Virus record (IMG/VR): IMGVR_UViG_3300009034_000064
Location: 1 to 47,730 of that record
Strand: one strand, 5' to 3'
DNA from: a virus
DNA length: 47,730 bases
The notes below the pieces were generated by a model that worked only from the letters and a program-made list of their open reading frames with translations, was not told the DNA's origin and searched no databases. Of the stretch, positions 5,789 to 14,517 are shown piece by piece. The position numbers and the translations under genes were made by a program. Within the stretch, counting starts at the first letter, position 1; every line of letters starts with the position of its first letter.

Positions 5789-6487
5789 ATGAGTCGAGTT
5801 CTCATAATTGGTGATGTTCACGAGCCAGTTTCACGCAAAGGCTATTTGCAATTTTGCAAAGACATGAAGAAAAAGTGGCGTTGCAGCAAGGTAATTTTTA
5901 TTGGTGACTTAGTTGACTGGGCAGCAATCAGTTTCCATTTATGTAACCCAGAGGGACATTCGCCAAATGATGAATTCAAATTGGCATTTTCTAAGGTTCA
6001 AAAATGGTATAGAGCATTTCTAAATGCTACGGTGATAATCGGAAATCACGATGCGAGGCCAAAACGTGTAGCAGAGTCGGTAAACATACCCGCAAAATTT
6101 ATTCGTGATTATGCCGATTTGTGGGAAACACCTAAATGGAACTGGACACAATCAATTATTGTTGATGATGTATTCTATTGTCATGGACATAAAAAAGGCG
6201 GCGGTAAAACCCCGGCCTGGAACCTGTCTCAAAAGATGGGTATGTCAGTTTGTCTCGGCCATTATCATAGTCGTGGTGGTATCAACTGGTCAGCTAATCC
6301 ACTTCGGCGATGGTTCGGGATGGACGTAGGCTGTGGTGTAGACGACAAAGCGTATGCGTTTGCTTATGCAAGTGAGCAACCACAGCGATCCATATTAAGT
6401 GTGGGTATTGTCATTAACGGTACTCCATACCATGAGGTTATGCCATGTGGTAGGGGTGAGAAATATCACGATTCGAGGTTTAAATAG
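5789..6487 (+). CDS. Calcineurin-like metallophosphoesterase 1
   Basis: 232 aa. All family motifs are present: GDVH (residues 8-11), GDLVDW (about 39-44), GNHD (about 85-88), a CHGH motif and GHYHS near residue 157. These bind two metal ions and hydrolyse phosphomono- or diesters. Phage versions near replication genes are often linked to DNA or RNA processing, but the substrate cannot be read from sequence. A second, more distant member is encoded at 10165. Confidence 0.85.
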   Translation: MSRVLIIGDVHEPVSRKGYLQFCKDMKKKWRCSKVIFIGDLVDWAAISFHLCNPEGHSPNDEFKLAFSKVQKWYRAFLNATVIIGNHDARPKRVAESVNIPAKFIRDYADLWETPKWNWTQSIIVDDVFYCHGHKKGGGKTPAWNLSQKMGMSVCLGHYHSRGGINWSANPLRRWFGMDVGCGVDDKAYAFAYASEQPQRSILSVGIVINGTPYHEVMPCGRGEKYHDSRFK

Positions 6488-6639
6488 TGCAATTTAACAA
6501 AATAATAAAAGAAAATAATACACTTGACATAGATACCGGATACACAAGAACTATATGGGCTTTTCCCTTACAAATAGCTATTCAGCATATTTTAAAAGGT
6601 GAAGGTATGCCAATAAATCTTATTGGTTTTGATATATAA
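6487..6639 (+). CDS. Small hypothetical protein, 50 aa, GTG start
   Basis: The GTG overlaps the preceding stop (TAGTG at 6485-6489). Sequence starts MQFNKIIKENNTLDIDTGYT and ends GMPINLIGFDI. There is no Shine-Dalgarno, so translation would depend on coupling. It fills an otherwise empty gap. Function unknown. Confidence 0.45.
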   Translation: MQFNKIIKENNTLDIDTGYTRTIWAFPLQIAIQHILKGEGMPINLIGFDI

Positions 6640-6673
6640 TTTTTCTGCTTCTATTTTACTGTAAATTACTGGT

Positions 6674-6805
6674 ATGAGTAAACGAACAGCTAAAACTCCA
6701 AAGAAAAGCCGCCATCAACGTAAAATGGAACGGCGTAAACTAATTAAGGGACTCCGTGCAGATCCCAGGGGCGGGTACAAGATGGGCAAGATAAGAGGTA
6801 GGTGA
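6674..6805 (+). CDS. Very basic mini-protein, 43 aa
   Basis: Lys/Arg-rich (MSKRTAKTPKKSRHQRKMER, then RADPRGGYKMGKIRGR). The high positive charge suggests nucleic-acid binding. It follows a 34-bp AT-rich gap and is followed one base later by a GTG start. No family recognised. Confidence 0.5.
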   Translation: MSKRTAKTPKKSRHQRKMERRKLIKGLRADPRGGYKMGKIRGR

Positions 6806-6806
6806 C

Positions 6807-6983
6807 GTGGGCAAGGGTGATAAGCGTAGACCATGTTCAATTGGTAAAGAGGAAAAAGTTATCCGTGATGCTTTAATGTGGGGCAAGATTACTCGTGAAA
6901 AATTCGATAAAGAATATGAGAAACTCATGGACGAAGGGAAGATTACACGAAGTGGTCAAGTAGTGAAAAGGGAAAAGACATGA
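6807..6983 (+). CDS. Small charged protein, 58 aa, GTG start
   Basis: GTG start with AGAGGTAGGTGA as ribosome site. Sequence MGKGDKRRPCSIGKEEKVIR, then REKFDKEYEKLMDEGKITR, a helix-rich pattern with a repeated GKITR motif. It overlaps the next gene by ATGA. Function unknown. Confidence 0.55.
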   Translation: MGKGDKRRPCSIGKEEKVIRDALMWGKITREKFDKEYEKLMDEGKITRSGQVVKREKT

Positions 6984-7402
6984 CAAGAACCAACTCCTTC
7001 AGTGACATAAACCATTATCAAGCAAAAACGCAAATCAAAGAACGCTTTAATAAAATTCTTACTGATTTGCAAAAAACAGTTGAGCAAAATGGCTATGCTG
7101 TTCAGGCTGTGCAGCGTTTTCGTGGGTGCCTTGAAAATCCGGAGAATAGTGATGTTTCAAGGTTGCCGGTTTTCGCTCCCGTACCGGCTTGTCCGAAACC
7201 CAATAAAATTTTATGTGTTTTACATCTAATCAGCTATACGGTACAATTATATTGGGCGTTCTGTGCCAGTGGGCAGAAGCACAGAGAATCACTTACCGGC
7301 TATTTAACCAGTCTTGAAATTATTGTTGAAAAAACCCTAAAACATTTAAAAGTAGTGGAAGTACCATCTTCTCTTGGGTACAGGTTAAAGGGGATAGAAT
7401 AA
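6980..7402 (+). CDS. Hypothetical protein, 140 aa
   Basis: Mostly helical, with Pro-rich middle (PVFAPVPACPKPNK) and a C-terminal helix bundle (SLEIIVEKTLKHLKVVE). Start overlaps the previous stop by ATGA, and the end overlaps the next start by one base. No recognised domain; position just before the DUF6899-like and DNA polymerase genes suggests a replication-associated role. Confidence 0.6.
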   Translation: MTRTNSFSDINHYQAKTQIKERFNKILTDLQKTVEQNGYAVQAVQRFRGCLENPENSDVSRLPVFAPVPACPKPNKILCVLHLISYTVQLYWAFCASGQKHRESLTGYLTSLEIIVEKTLKHLKVVEVPSSLGYRLKGIE

Positions 7403-7692
7403 TGCCATATATTCCAGAACATCTTAGGGAACGATATAAAAGATTTCTAAAACTCATAGAACAAACCATGACTCTTGCTCCTGGGCATTTGAACTATGTT
7501 ATTTCAAAATTATGCCATATTTACATTTTACGAAAAGGGAGTGGAAGTACCATCTTCTTTAGCTATAAGGTTTTGAACGAAGTTATCGGTGTTCTTGAAT
7601 CAGTCAAACAAGAATTCTACAGAAAAGTGGCTGCACCCTACGAGGATAAGAAAAAAGTTGAAAATGGCCCTGTGAGTGAATTGGATAAATGA
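7402..7692 (+). CDS. DUF6899-like phage protein, 96 aa
   Basis: MPYIPEHLRERYKRFLKLIE, then PGHLNYVISKLCHIYI and NEVIGVLESVKQEFYRKVAA-PYEDKK. The PGxLNYVI and INEVIGVLE...EFYRRxxxPYEDKK signatures are those of a small conserved phage family commonly found near replication genes; function unknown. Overlaps both neighbours (TAATG and ATGA). Confidence 0.7.
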   Translation: MPYIPEHLRERYKRFLKLIEQTMTLAPGHLNYVISKLCHIYILRKGSGSTIFFSYKVLNEVIGVLESVKQEFYRKVAAPYEDKKKVENGPVSELDK

Positions 7693-8408
7693 CCTATCAA
7701 GAAATTCTTAAATCCGTTGGTTATCCACCTGAAGTTCTGGTCTTGGACTTCGAGACTTACTTCGACAAGGAATACTCCCTATCTAAAATGTCCACGATAG
7801 AATATGTCCGGGATCCGAGGTTCGATTTCACTGGATTGGGAATTGGTTGGCTTAATGATAATGCCCCAGAGTTTCATTTTAAGCCAGCCATATCATTTGT
7901 AATTAGAGATTTACAGGATCATTATAGAGAAAATCTCGAACAGATCACAGTTGTAGCCAAGAATTGTAAGTTTGATATAACCATATTATCTACTAAATTC
8001 GGTATTATACCACCATATATAATTGATATTGACGATTTACTCCGTTATTATGATGCTCGAATGTCTCATCATATGAAAGATGTAGCTCCAATGTTCGGGC
8101 TGCAACCAAAAGGTGATACTAAACAATTTAAAGGATTACATTATGAAGAAATGGATAAAGACACAAAGAGCAATCTTAAGGATTACGGTCTTTTTGACAT
8201 TAGCATTGAATCCGGCCTGTTCAAAATTCTATTACCTAAAATTACGAATCCTACAATTGAGCTTCTTATTGCTCGACATACTCTTGACTTATACTTACGA
8301 CCCCATTTTGCGTTTGATTTTAAAAAAGCGGGACGATTAGAAGTAAATATGCAAATAGAACTTGAAAAAGTTTTAGAAAAAGTATCTTGGGTACAAGCGT
8401 ATGCCTAA
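7689..8408 (+). CDS. Family A DNA polymerase, N-terminal part (3'-5' exonuclease domain)
   Basis: 239 aa. Exonuclease motif I is VLDFETY (D20, E22) and motif II is VVAKNCKFDITIL (N92, D96), with YYDARMSHHMKDVA downstream, matching the DnaQ-like proofreading domain of PolA-type phage polymerases. The frame ends with TAA at 8406, just where the polymerase domain should follow. The rest is in the next frame at 8401, overlapping by 8 bases. Together they give about 662 aa, the usual size of this phage enzyme. Either two subunits, a frameshift site, or a disrupted gene. Confidence 0.8.
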   Translation: MTYQEILKSVGYPPEVLVLDFETYFDKEYSLSKMSTIEYVRDPRFDFTGLGIGWLNDNAPEFHFKPAISFVIRDLQDHYRENLEQITVVAKNCKFDITILSTKFGIIPPYIIDIDDLLRYYDARMSHHMKDVAPMFGLQPKGDTKQFKGLHYEEMDKDTKSNLKDYGLFDISIESGLFKILLPKITNPTIELLIARHTLDLYLRPHFAFDFKKAGRLEVNMQIELEKVLEKVSWVQAYA

Positions 8409-9672
8409 AAAAAGTACCTTAACTATTATCAGAAGCAATAAATTATTTACGAAGATTTTACAAAGTATTCTTCCTGCTGGTGAATCAGTTCCCATGAAAC
8501 AAGGGAAAAATGAAATGATCCCTGCATTAGCTAAAACAGATGAGGAATTTCAACAACTACTGGTACATCCATGTCAAGAGGTACGTGATCTTTGCAATGC
8601 CAGATTAATGGCAAAAAGTTGGCCCTCTCATATCAAACGAATAGATAATATGGCTAATCAAGCTAATGCTTCCAATGGCTTACTCCGTGTTCCTTTGCAT
8701 TATTATGGTGGACATACAGGACGATGGAGTGGTGGAGAAGATATTAATCTTCAAAATCTTAGTGGCCGAGGTAGAGCAGGACAAGGCACACATCCATTGA
8801 TCCAACAAATGAGAAGTTTATTATGTGCTCCAGATAAGAGTATTTTAGGAATTGCTGATTCTGCTCAGATTGAAGCCAGATTATTAGCCTGGTATGCTGG
8901 TCAAAATGATTTAGTTGATGGTTTTGCAAAAGGTGAAGATATTTATAGCACTTTTGCTACTGAGCTTTTTCAATGTTATGTATATAAAGCATTAGAAGAT
9001 GATCCTCCACTTATTAAACGAGTAATGAAAATTAAACGTGGATTTGGTAAAGATGCTATTTTAGGTTGCGGATACGGAATGGGTGCAAATACGTTTTATC
9101 AACGATGTTTAGCAAATGAGGATCTCCGACCTCTGTTCGAGAGTGGTGAATATAACTATGCTTTTATTGATAGACTAATTAAAACTTATCGTAGTACCTA
9201 TGCAAAAATTCCTGAATTCTGGGAAAGTGTTGAAAAAGCATTTAAATGGGTTATTAAATATCCATACAAACGTGTTTATTATCGTGAGTGGCTTTACTTT
9301 GAAAATAATAATGGTACAGTTCATCTTCAGCTTCCATCAGGACGAAAGCTAACTTATCGCCACTGTGCCCTAAAACACACAACCAAAGGATCACAGATAC
9401 GATGGCACTGGGGGCATCTATGGGGCGGTAGTATCACAGAGAATATTGTACAAGCTACGGCACGTGACTTATTGGCCTGGTGGATTCTGGAAATGGAAAA
9501 AATAAATCTAAATGTAACATTTCATAACCATGATGAAATTATTTGTATGTTACGAGAAAATGATGTATGTGGCTTTGATGATATGCTAAAGATAATGCGT
9601 ACTGGCCCAGACTGGGCTAATGGTTTGCCGTTGGACGCAGAAGGGTGTTTGAGTAGGACGTATAAGAAATGA
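8401..9672 (+). CDS. Family A DNA polymerase, C-terminal part (polymerase domain)
   Basis: 423 aa. Visible: TGRWSG (106-111), motif A DSAQIEARL (D153), motif B RGFGKDAILGCGYG (R213, K217, Y225), and motif C HDE (377-379). These are the palm and finger residues of PolA-type replicative polymerases. There is no good ribosome site before the ATG at 8401, and its frame is open upstream only to 8377, so translation must use coupling or frameshifting from the exonuclease ORF. This type of polymerase is also found in 2-aminoadenine phages, which is relevant given the MazZ-like gene. Confidence 0.85.
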   Translation: MPKKSTLTIIRSNKLFTKILQSILPAGESVPMKQGKNEMIPALAKTDEEFQQLLVHPCQEVRDLCNARLMAKSWPSHIKRIDNMANQANASNGLLRVPLHYYGGHTGRWSGGEDINLQNLSGRGRAGQGTHPLIQQMRSLLCAPDKSILGIADSAQIEARLLAWYAGQNDLVDGFAKGEDIYSTFATELFQCYVYKALEDDPPLIKRVMKIKRGFGKDAILGCGYGMGANTFYQRCLANEDLRPLFESGEYNYAFIDRLIKTYRSTYAKIPEFWESVEKAFKWVIKYPYKRVYYREWLYFENNNGTVHLQLPSGRKLTYRHCALKHTTKGSQIRWHWGHLWGGSITENIVQATARDLLAWWILEMEKINLNVTFHNHDEIICMLRENDVCGFDDMLKIMRTGPDWANGLPLDAEGCLSRTYKK

Positions 9673-9818
9673 TGAAATGGATAATTACTCAGTGGTTAAA
9701 ATGGAAACCACCAAATCTAAAAAGAGCAACTCGTATCAGAAGATACCCATTAGGAACTAAATATGCGGCCCCAAACGGACAAGTATATAGGTATTTAAAG
9801 TATGGAAAAACCCGCTAA
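9669..9818 (+). CDS. Small basic protein, 49 aa
   Basis: MMKWIITQWLKWKPPNLKRA, then a basic stretch and GTKYAAPNGQVYRYLKYGK. It overlaps the polymerase stop by ATGA and the next gene by 17 bases. Trp-rich amphipathic N-terminus; function unknown. Confidence 0.5.
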   Translation: MMKWIITQWLKWKPPNLKRATRIRRYPLGTKYAAPNGQVYRYLKYGKTR

Positions 9819-10014
9819 TAAGCCAGAACCAAAGGATCCACGACTAAAACCAGGGGCTGATCTTTGGTGTGCCTCTACTACCAAACGATGCTGTGGCACC
9901 TGTCGAACAGTTAATCTGTTTAGAGATAGAGTTAAGTTGAAGATCTGCCCCAGTGCATTTATTAAAGAGGATAAACATGGACGAAAAAAGCGTAGGATTA
10001 AAAACAGTAGATAG
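9802..10014 (+). CDS. Small Cys-rich basic protein, 70 aa
   Basis: Pro-rich start (MEKPANKPEPKDPRLKPG), then LWCASTTKRCCGTCRTV and KICPSAFI, with five Cys able to bind metal, and a basic C-terminus. Role unknown; probably a nucleic-acid- or protein-binding accessory protein. Confidence 0.55.
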   Translation: MEKPANKPEPKDPRLKPGADLWCASTTKRCCGTCRTVNLFRDRVKLKICPSAFIKEDKHGRKKRRIKNSR

Positions 10015-10168
10015 AGCACTTGCTAAGGCTCTTGGTCGTCATTTTAGCAGGGACAATTGCTGTGGTGTTTTGACTTATGTTTTTAAAGTTTATATAGGCT
10101 GTGGATGTTATGATTACTCCTTTACATGTAAGAAATGTGGTAAATGTGTAGTGGCACCGTGTCTATGA
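9977..10168 (+). CDS. Small Cys-rich protein, 63 aa
   Basis: The ATG at 9977 follows AAAGAGG at ideal spacing. Sequence contains DNCCGVL, GCGCYDYSFTCKKCGKC and VAPCL: eight Cys with a CxxCxxC group, so probably zinc-binding. It overlaps the next gene by ATGA. Function unknown. Confidence 0.55.
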   Translation: MDEKSVGLKTVDRALAKALGRHFSRDNCCGVLTYVFKVYIGCGCYDYSFTCKKCGKCVVAPCL

Positions 10169-10941
10169 AAAATAAAATATTTATTAGCGATTTACATTTA
10201 GGTGACGGGTCTAAAACGGACGACTTCCACAAAGATGCGGAATTACTTGGTTTCTTAGACTATGTTGAAAAGACTGATGCTGAGTTAGTACTACTTGGTG
10301 ATATATATGAACTTTGGCAAGGGCACCTGGATAAAATAATGTGGGCACATAAAGAAGTTTGTGGTAAACTGTTTAGATTATTTCCCCGGAGAGTTTACGG
10401 TAATCATGATTACTTACCGTTCAGTAAATACTGGCAAGAAGGATATTATAATGTTGAACAGGGCATTTTTGCCCAACACGGACACCAATACGACATGTTT
10501 AATAAGTACAAAAACCCACTATTTGCTCTTAAATGGCCAATAGGAAAATATATTACTGTGCTAATTGCGGAACTTGAACGCTGGCTTCATAAAGATGCAG
10601 ATGTTTGGTTTGAAAAAATGATAAATAGATATGGTAAGTTTCTTTGTGATGCTGCTATTATACAGAATAAAGCATATAAGTGGCCGGAGCAGTTGCCTGA
10701 TCTTGAAAGAAACATATATTTACACCTTAATTCTAAGAATTTTTTACGTCATAAAATTATAATCATGGGCCACACCCATCATGCTAATTTAGATTGGCTT
10801 TATGGTGGTGGAATTTATGCCAATTGTGGAGCGTGGGTAGATAATGTTCGGCCCACTTATATCTGTGTCACTGAAGAAACAGTTCAATTATGGGATTGGC
10901 TGGATCATAAAATTATCAGAGAATTATCTATTAAAAAATGA
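10165..10941 (+). CDS. Calcineurin-like metallophosphoesterase 2 (LpxH-like)
   Basis: 258 aa from the ATG at 10165. Motifs: SDLHLGD (N-terminus), GDIYELWQG, GNHDYLPF, HGHQYD and GHTHHA, all metal ligands of the calcineurin-like superfamily in the expected order. The SDLHLGD and GDIYELW combination resembles the UDP-2,3-diacylglucosamine hydrolase (LpxH) group, but phage members may act on other phosphoesters. Overlaps the next gene by ATGA. Confidence 0.85.
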   Translation: MKNKIFISDLHLGDGSKTDDFHKDAELLGFLDYVEKTDAELVLLGDIYELWQGHLDKIMWAHKEVCGKLFRLFPRRVYGNHDYLPFSKYWQEGYYNVEQGIFAQHGHQYDMFNKYKNPLFALKWPIGKYITVLIAELERWLHKDADVWFEKMINRYGKFLCDAAIIQNKAYKWPEQLPDLERNIYLHLNSKNFLRHKIIIMGHTHHANLDWLYGGGIYANCGAWVDNVRPTYICVTEETVQLWDWLDHKIIRELSIKK

Positions 10942-11399
10942 AACACCAAACCCGTGCTCAAAAATATGCCGATCTCGCAGATGCAATAAAAGCTATACGA
11001 GAAAATAAACCAGTGAAACGATCCAGATCAAAAGATAGAAGTATACCTACCCACCCGATTGTACCAGTAACGGAAGGTGTACCAGAGAAATATGTGCTCG
11101 AAAAATGTTTAATTTGGCTAAAAAAGAAACAGATATTTCGTAATCGCCACGATGCGGGAACATTTCAGAATATCCGAGGACAATGGGCAACCTATGGTAT
11201 GAAAGATGCCGGTGATATAATTGGTCTGCTACCTGATGGTAGACATTTTGAAATTGAATGTAAACGTAGTAATGGTGGTCGATTAAGTCTGGGCCAACAG
11301 AAACGTATGCAAAAGATCAATGAGAATAATGGTATTTTTGTTGTGGTGCATGGATTAAAGGAACTGGAATATTATCTGGAGCCATATTTAAATGTATAA
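10938..11399 (+). CDS. VRR-NUC domain nuclease
   Basis: 153 aa. After a basic N-terminus of about 45 residues come EKYVLEKCLIWLKKKQ, FRNRHDAGTF, YGMKDAGDIIGLLPDG and HFEIECKRSNGGRLS-GQQ, the D...ExK core of the VRR-NUC (PD-(D/E)XK) family with the usual QxxxQ/R helix after it. Such phage enzymes act as junction-resolving or structure-specific nucleases in replication and recombination. Confidence 0.85.
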   Translation: MKHQTRAQKYADLADAIKAIRENKPVKRSRSKDRSIPTHPIVPVTEGVPEKYVLEKCLIWLKKKQIFRNRHDAGTFQNIRGQWATYGMKDAGDIIGLLPDGRHFEIECKRSNGGRLSLGQQKRMQKINENNGIFVVVHGLKELEYYLEPYLNV

Positions 11400-11556
11400 A
11401 TTAAAAAGCAAAAGTTGGAAACATATTGTTGCATATTTTATATTCGATTGGCCCTCATTAGTTTTTAGTATTGGGTGGGCAAAAAATGATAAACATTATT
11501 TCCAAATAACTGTTGGGCCATTTAAACTTATAATTTATTTTTTGGAGATAAAATGA
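11392..11556 (+). CDS. Small hydrophobic-core protein, 54 aa
   Basis: MYKLKSKSWKHIVAYFIFDW, then PSLVFSIGWAKN and FKLIIYFLEIK. Two moderately hydrophobic stretches; may be membrane-associated. It overlaps the upstream gene end and the next start by ATGA. Function unknown. Confidence 0.5.
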   Translation: MYKLKSKSWKHIVAYFIFDWPSLVFSIGWAKNDKHYFQITVGPFKLIIYFLEIK

Positions 11557-11687
11557 CCTACGAAAATGAATGTAATACTTGTGATGGAACATGGGAAAGT
11601 GAAGTAAATGATGAGGCTTGTCCTCATTGTGGCGAGGATGATCTTGCTTTAATTGAAACTGATCCTGTTGAGGAAAATGAATCATGA
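11553..11687 (+). CDS. Acidic zinc-ribbon mini-protein, 44 aa
   Basis: CNTC (residues 7-10) and CPHCG (about 23-27) make a compact zinc ribbon in an acidic protein ending ETDPVEENES. GGAGATAAA precedes the ATG. Overlaps both neighbours by ATGA. Function unknown. Confidence 0.55.
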   Translation: MTYENECNTCDGTWESEVNDEACPHCGEDDLALIETDPVEENES

Positions 11688-11881
11688 AAAATTATTCTAA
11701 AGAATTTTGGATAAAAAAACATCATATTACTATCGGCACCCACTGGGATGATTGGTCATTGCCATTACGGGTTCGATGGAATAAATGGAAATCACGCATG
11801 AATGATTATTATTCTATAGATATTTTTACAGATATTCTTTGTTTTTCACTTATTGTCGAAATATTTAGGGGTGACATATGA
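11684..11881 (+). CDS. Small hypothetical protein, 65 aa
   Basis: Trp- and His-rich N-terminus (KEFWIKKHHITIGTHWDDWS) and a hydrophobic C-terminal helix (FTDILCFSLIVEIF). It overlaps the nuclease gene downstream by ATGA. No recognised family. Confidence 0.5.
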   Translation: MKNYSKEFWIKKHHITIGTHWDDWSLPLRVRWNKWKSRMNDYYSIDIFTDILCFSLIVEIFRGDI

Positions 11882-13110
11882 AAAAAACATGGAGACTATC
11901 AGCTTCATTCATAGCAGATTTTAAAGCATGTCCCTATCGCTGCTATGCTAAATATGTTATGGGCATTATACCCATAGAGGATACTGATGCTTTACGCCAG
12001 GGTACCAATTGGCACCGGATCCGGGAAATTATGGGCATGCAACCAGGAACTGTCTGTCCTGAGTGTGCCAACAAGGGTAAAAAGAATTCATTATGTCCCC
12101 TTTGCGAAGGTACAGATATTTTACCAACAGAAATGATGGATGCTGTGATCCGACAGCTTAATCAGGCATATGAAACTGTACCGATGTCAAAAACAAAAGA
12201 AGAATGGCTCACAGAACGAACAATCCTGCTCTATAGCTGTGCCGGTTATAATTGGCATTATGCTGATGATGAATTCGAGGTTGTGGCTGAAGAAGTTCGA
12301 TTCAGCATCCCAATACGAAATCCGGTAACTGGCAGAGCATTGCCGAATGTCACGATGGATGGTATGATAGATAAACTTGTAAGAAGTCCCAACGGACTCT
12401 ATTATGTTGATGAGCATAAATCCACCAGTAAGGCTTTGGATTCTGATTCTACTTATTGGAAACACCTTACTTTAGATACACAAACTCGACTTTATCCTTA
12501 CGCTGCCCAGGTTTTACAGTTGGCGGGAGATCTCGAACAATATGGTATCAAGGCAACTGATCCGTTGATCTGTGGTGTTCGCTACGATGCGTGGCATAAG
12601 CCACAGATCAAACCTAAGAAACTCACCCAGGCTGATAGTAAGAAGTTTGTAGAAACTGGTGAATACATGGGGAATAAGTTTGAATTTCTCGCAGAAGAAG
12701 TTGACGGAGTGTGGCCTGGTAAGGGGACAGTAAATGGCGAACCAGCAGAGATCGAACCAGGTGCCAAAGAAGGAACCTTCACCATCAGAGAGACACCAGA
12801 CATGTACGGTGCCCGATTGCTTGCAGATATTTCCGAGCGTCCTGAGTTCTACTTCGCAAGGAAAGAGATTACCCGAACAGAAGCTGATCTCAAAAAGTTT
12901 GAGCAAGAAGTATACAACATGTACCACACGATAAAATTTATGGCTAAGAATGATGCGTGGTGGAAAAATGAGCAGCAATGTGAAGCTACATTTCGGTGTC
13001 AGAATATAGATATTTGCTACAATAACGTGGATCTTTCCGATGGTCATGTACCGGATGGATTTAAACTAATTGATTGGAAACAGAAAGAGAGGGATAAAAA
13101 GAATGATTAA
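11878..13110 (+). CDS. PD-(D/E)XK (RecB/Cas4-like) nuclease
   Basis: 410 aa. N-terminal LSASFIADFKACPYRCYAKY (RecB-type entry with Cys), RQGTNWHRIREIM, an inserted CxxC...CxxC zinc group (CPECANKGKKNSLCPLCEG), then the core MDGMIDKLVRSPNGLYYVDEHK (D...ExK) and QTRLYPYAAQVL (Q-helix). The C-terminus has CRCQNIDIC-type Cys. These features fit Cas4/RecB-type exonucleases, which prepare DNA ends for recombination. A bound zinc or Fe-S cluster is possible from the Cys; not proven. Confidence 0.8.
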   Translation: MKKTWRLSASFIADFKACPYRCYAKYVMGIIPIEDTDALRQGTNWHRIREIMGMQPGTVCPECANKGKKNSLCPLCEGTDILPTEMMDAVIRQLNQAYETVPMSKTKEEWLTERTILLYSCAGYNWHYADDEFEVVAEEVRFSIPIRNPVTGRALPNVTMDGMIDKLVRSPNGLYYVDEHKSTSKALDSDSTYWKHLTLDTQTRLYPYAAQVLQLAGDLEQYGIKATDPLICGVRYDAWHKPQIKPKKLTQADSKKFVETGEYMGNKFEFLAEEVDGVWPGKGTVNGEPAEIEPGAKEGTFTIRETPDMYGARLLADISERPEFYFARKEITRTEADLKKFEQEVYNMYHTIKFMAKNDAWWKNEQQCEATFRCQNIDICYNNVDLSDGHVPDGFKLIDWKQKERDKKND

Positions 13111-13348
13111 ATTAAGTATTAAAAACGAATCAAATGCAAAAAGAGAAGAATTTGAGGGTACTTTATATCTAAAACAAAATAGTAATGGCGATGTTAATTT
13201 AGTAATAGTGGATGCTAAGGATAATATGGACTGGTATATTGCTAAGTTAAAAACTGATGGGACAATTATGAGACACAACAGTTTGTCAGATGATATTGGT
13301 TTACAGGTTGATGATAATGGTAGAATTATATTATCAGAGGAAGAATAA
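13103..13348 (+). CDS. Small hypothetical protein, 81 aa
   Basis: Beta-rich, acidic (MIKLSIKNESNAKREEFEG; VDDNGRIILSEEE). ATG at 13103 lies inside the end of the nuclease gene with AGAGAGGG as ribosome site. Overlaps the next gene by one base (TAATG). Function unknown. Confidence 0.6.
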   Translation: MIKLSIKNESNAKREEFEGTLYLKQNSNGDVNLVIVDAKDNMDWYIAKLKTDGTIMRHNSLSDDIGLQVDDNGRIILSEEE

Positions 13349-13656
13349 TGGATAGAAACGATTTTACTACAACTGATTCACGCAAACTCCTGGAGAAAAT
13401 ATTTAAAAAGTATTTTTCTAATTGTGGTTTTGATGGTTTCTTAGTTAAATTGGGTCAACCATTTTTGTTTATGTCACTCTATCACAGATATATAGATGCT
13501 GCAATCCATCATGAAGAAATAGAAAAAAACTATTTCGGTTATAAAGGAAAAAAAGGTTCTATAAAAAAGTTAATACAATTACGTTTAATTGGTGCATTAC
13601 AATCTTTTAAAGATCTTATAGATGAAGATATAAATCATTTAAAGGAGATTAAATAA
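13348..13656 (+). CDS. Helical hypothetical protein, 102 aa
   Basis: All-helical protein starting MDRNDFTTTDSRKLLEKIFK, with aromatic and Lys-rich stretches (YFGYKGKKGSIKKLIQLRL). It ends directly before the ATPase gene, within the recombination block. No recognised family. Confidence 0.6.
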   Translation: MDRNDFTTTDSRKLLEKIFKKYFSNCGFDGFLVKLGQPFLFMSLYHRYIDAAIHHEEIEKNYFGYKGKKGSIKKLIQLRLIGALQSFKDLIDEDINHLKEIK

Positions 13657-14517
13657 ATGGCAATAGACAAAAAACCAAGAACTAAATTGACAAAACCCAA
13701 GATGCCGATGCCAAAAGATCCACCAACAACAGCACCCAAAATTAATTTCACAGTAAAATCTTACGCCAATGTTAAACGTGGCGAGAAGATCGTTGTCTAT
13801 GGTGACACCGGCATAGGTAAAACTTCACTGGCTTTACTTGCACCAAAGCCTGTGTTTCTTGACCTGGACGAAGGTGCCTTCGAGTTACGCCATCCGGTCA
13901 CAAAAGAGAAGGTTAATCACATTCCTGGTATCAGAGATTTTAGTGATGTTAGGGCTGCTCTGCAACAAGTAGACTTATATAATGATTACGATACAGTGAT
14001 TATAGATAATGTCACTATCCTTCAGGATTGGGCCGAGCCTTATGTTGTAGCTACGATCCCGACAGAAAAAGGTGCCAGAGTTACCAATCTTGTAGGTTAC
14101 GGGTATAACAAAGGCTATAAACATCTTTACGATGTAATGCGTGGGCCACTTGCAGATTGTGATGAGCTTGTTAGACGTGGTAAGAACGTAATCCTAATTG
14201 CCCAAGCTGCTTTGCGTAGTGTCCCCAACCCAAGTGGTGAGGATTTCCTTCGGGCTGGACTTAGACTACATGCTGATAAAAGCTGGAACATAGAGTCACT
14301 CTATTGTGAGTGGAGTAGCGAAATCTATCGTATTGATTACCTTGATGCTTTTGTAAGCAAGGAAAAGAAAATCAGTGGAAGTCCAACACGGGCTGTGTTT
14401 ACCCAACCAGAACTCCACTTTCGTGCTAAATCACGGAGAGGTTTAGATCCTATTATTTCTTTTGAGGATAAAGCTGATTCTTCAATTTGGCAATTTATTT
14501 TCGGGGGTGAGAAATGA
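13657..14517 (+). CDS. RecA-fold ATPase (AAA_24, Sak4-like recombinase)
   Basis: 286 aa. After a Lys/Pro-rich leader (about 30 residues) come KSYANVKRGEKIVVYGDTGI-GKTS (Walker A), FLDLDEGAFEL, and YDTVIIDNVTILQDWAE (Walker B), then KNVILIAQAAL. This is the AAA_24 pattern of phage Sak4-type single-strand annealing ATPases, which act with an SSB and nucleases. Here it lies between a Cas4/RecB-like nuclease and a putative ssDNA-binding protein, fitting a recombination or replication role. Confidence 0.8.
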   Translation: MAIDKKPRTKLTKPKMPMPKDPPTTAPKINFTVKSYANVKRGEKIVVYGDTGIGKTSLALLAPKPVFLDLDEGAFELRHPVTKEKVNHIPGIRDFSDVRAALQQVDLYNDYDTVIIDNVTILQDWAEPYVVATIPTEKGARVTNLVGYGYNKGYKHLYDVMRGPLADCDELVRRGKNVILIAQAALRSVPNPSGEDFLRAGLRLHADKSWNIESLYCEWSSEIYRIDYLDAFVSKEKKISGSPTRAVFTQPELHFRAKSRRGLDPIISFEDKADSSIWQFIFGGEK

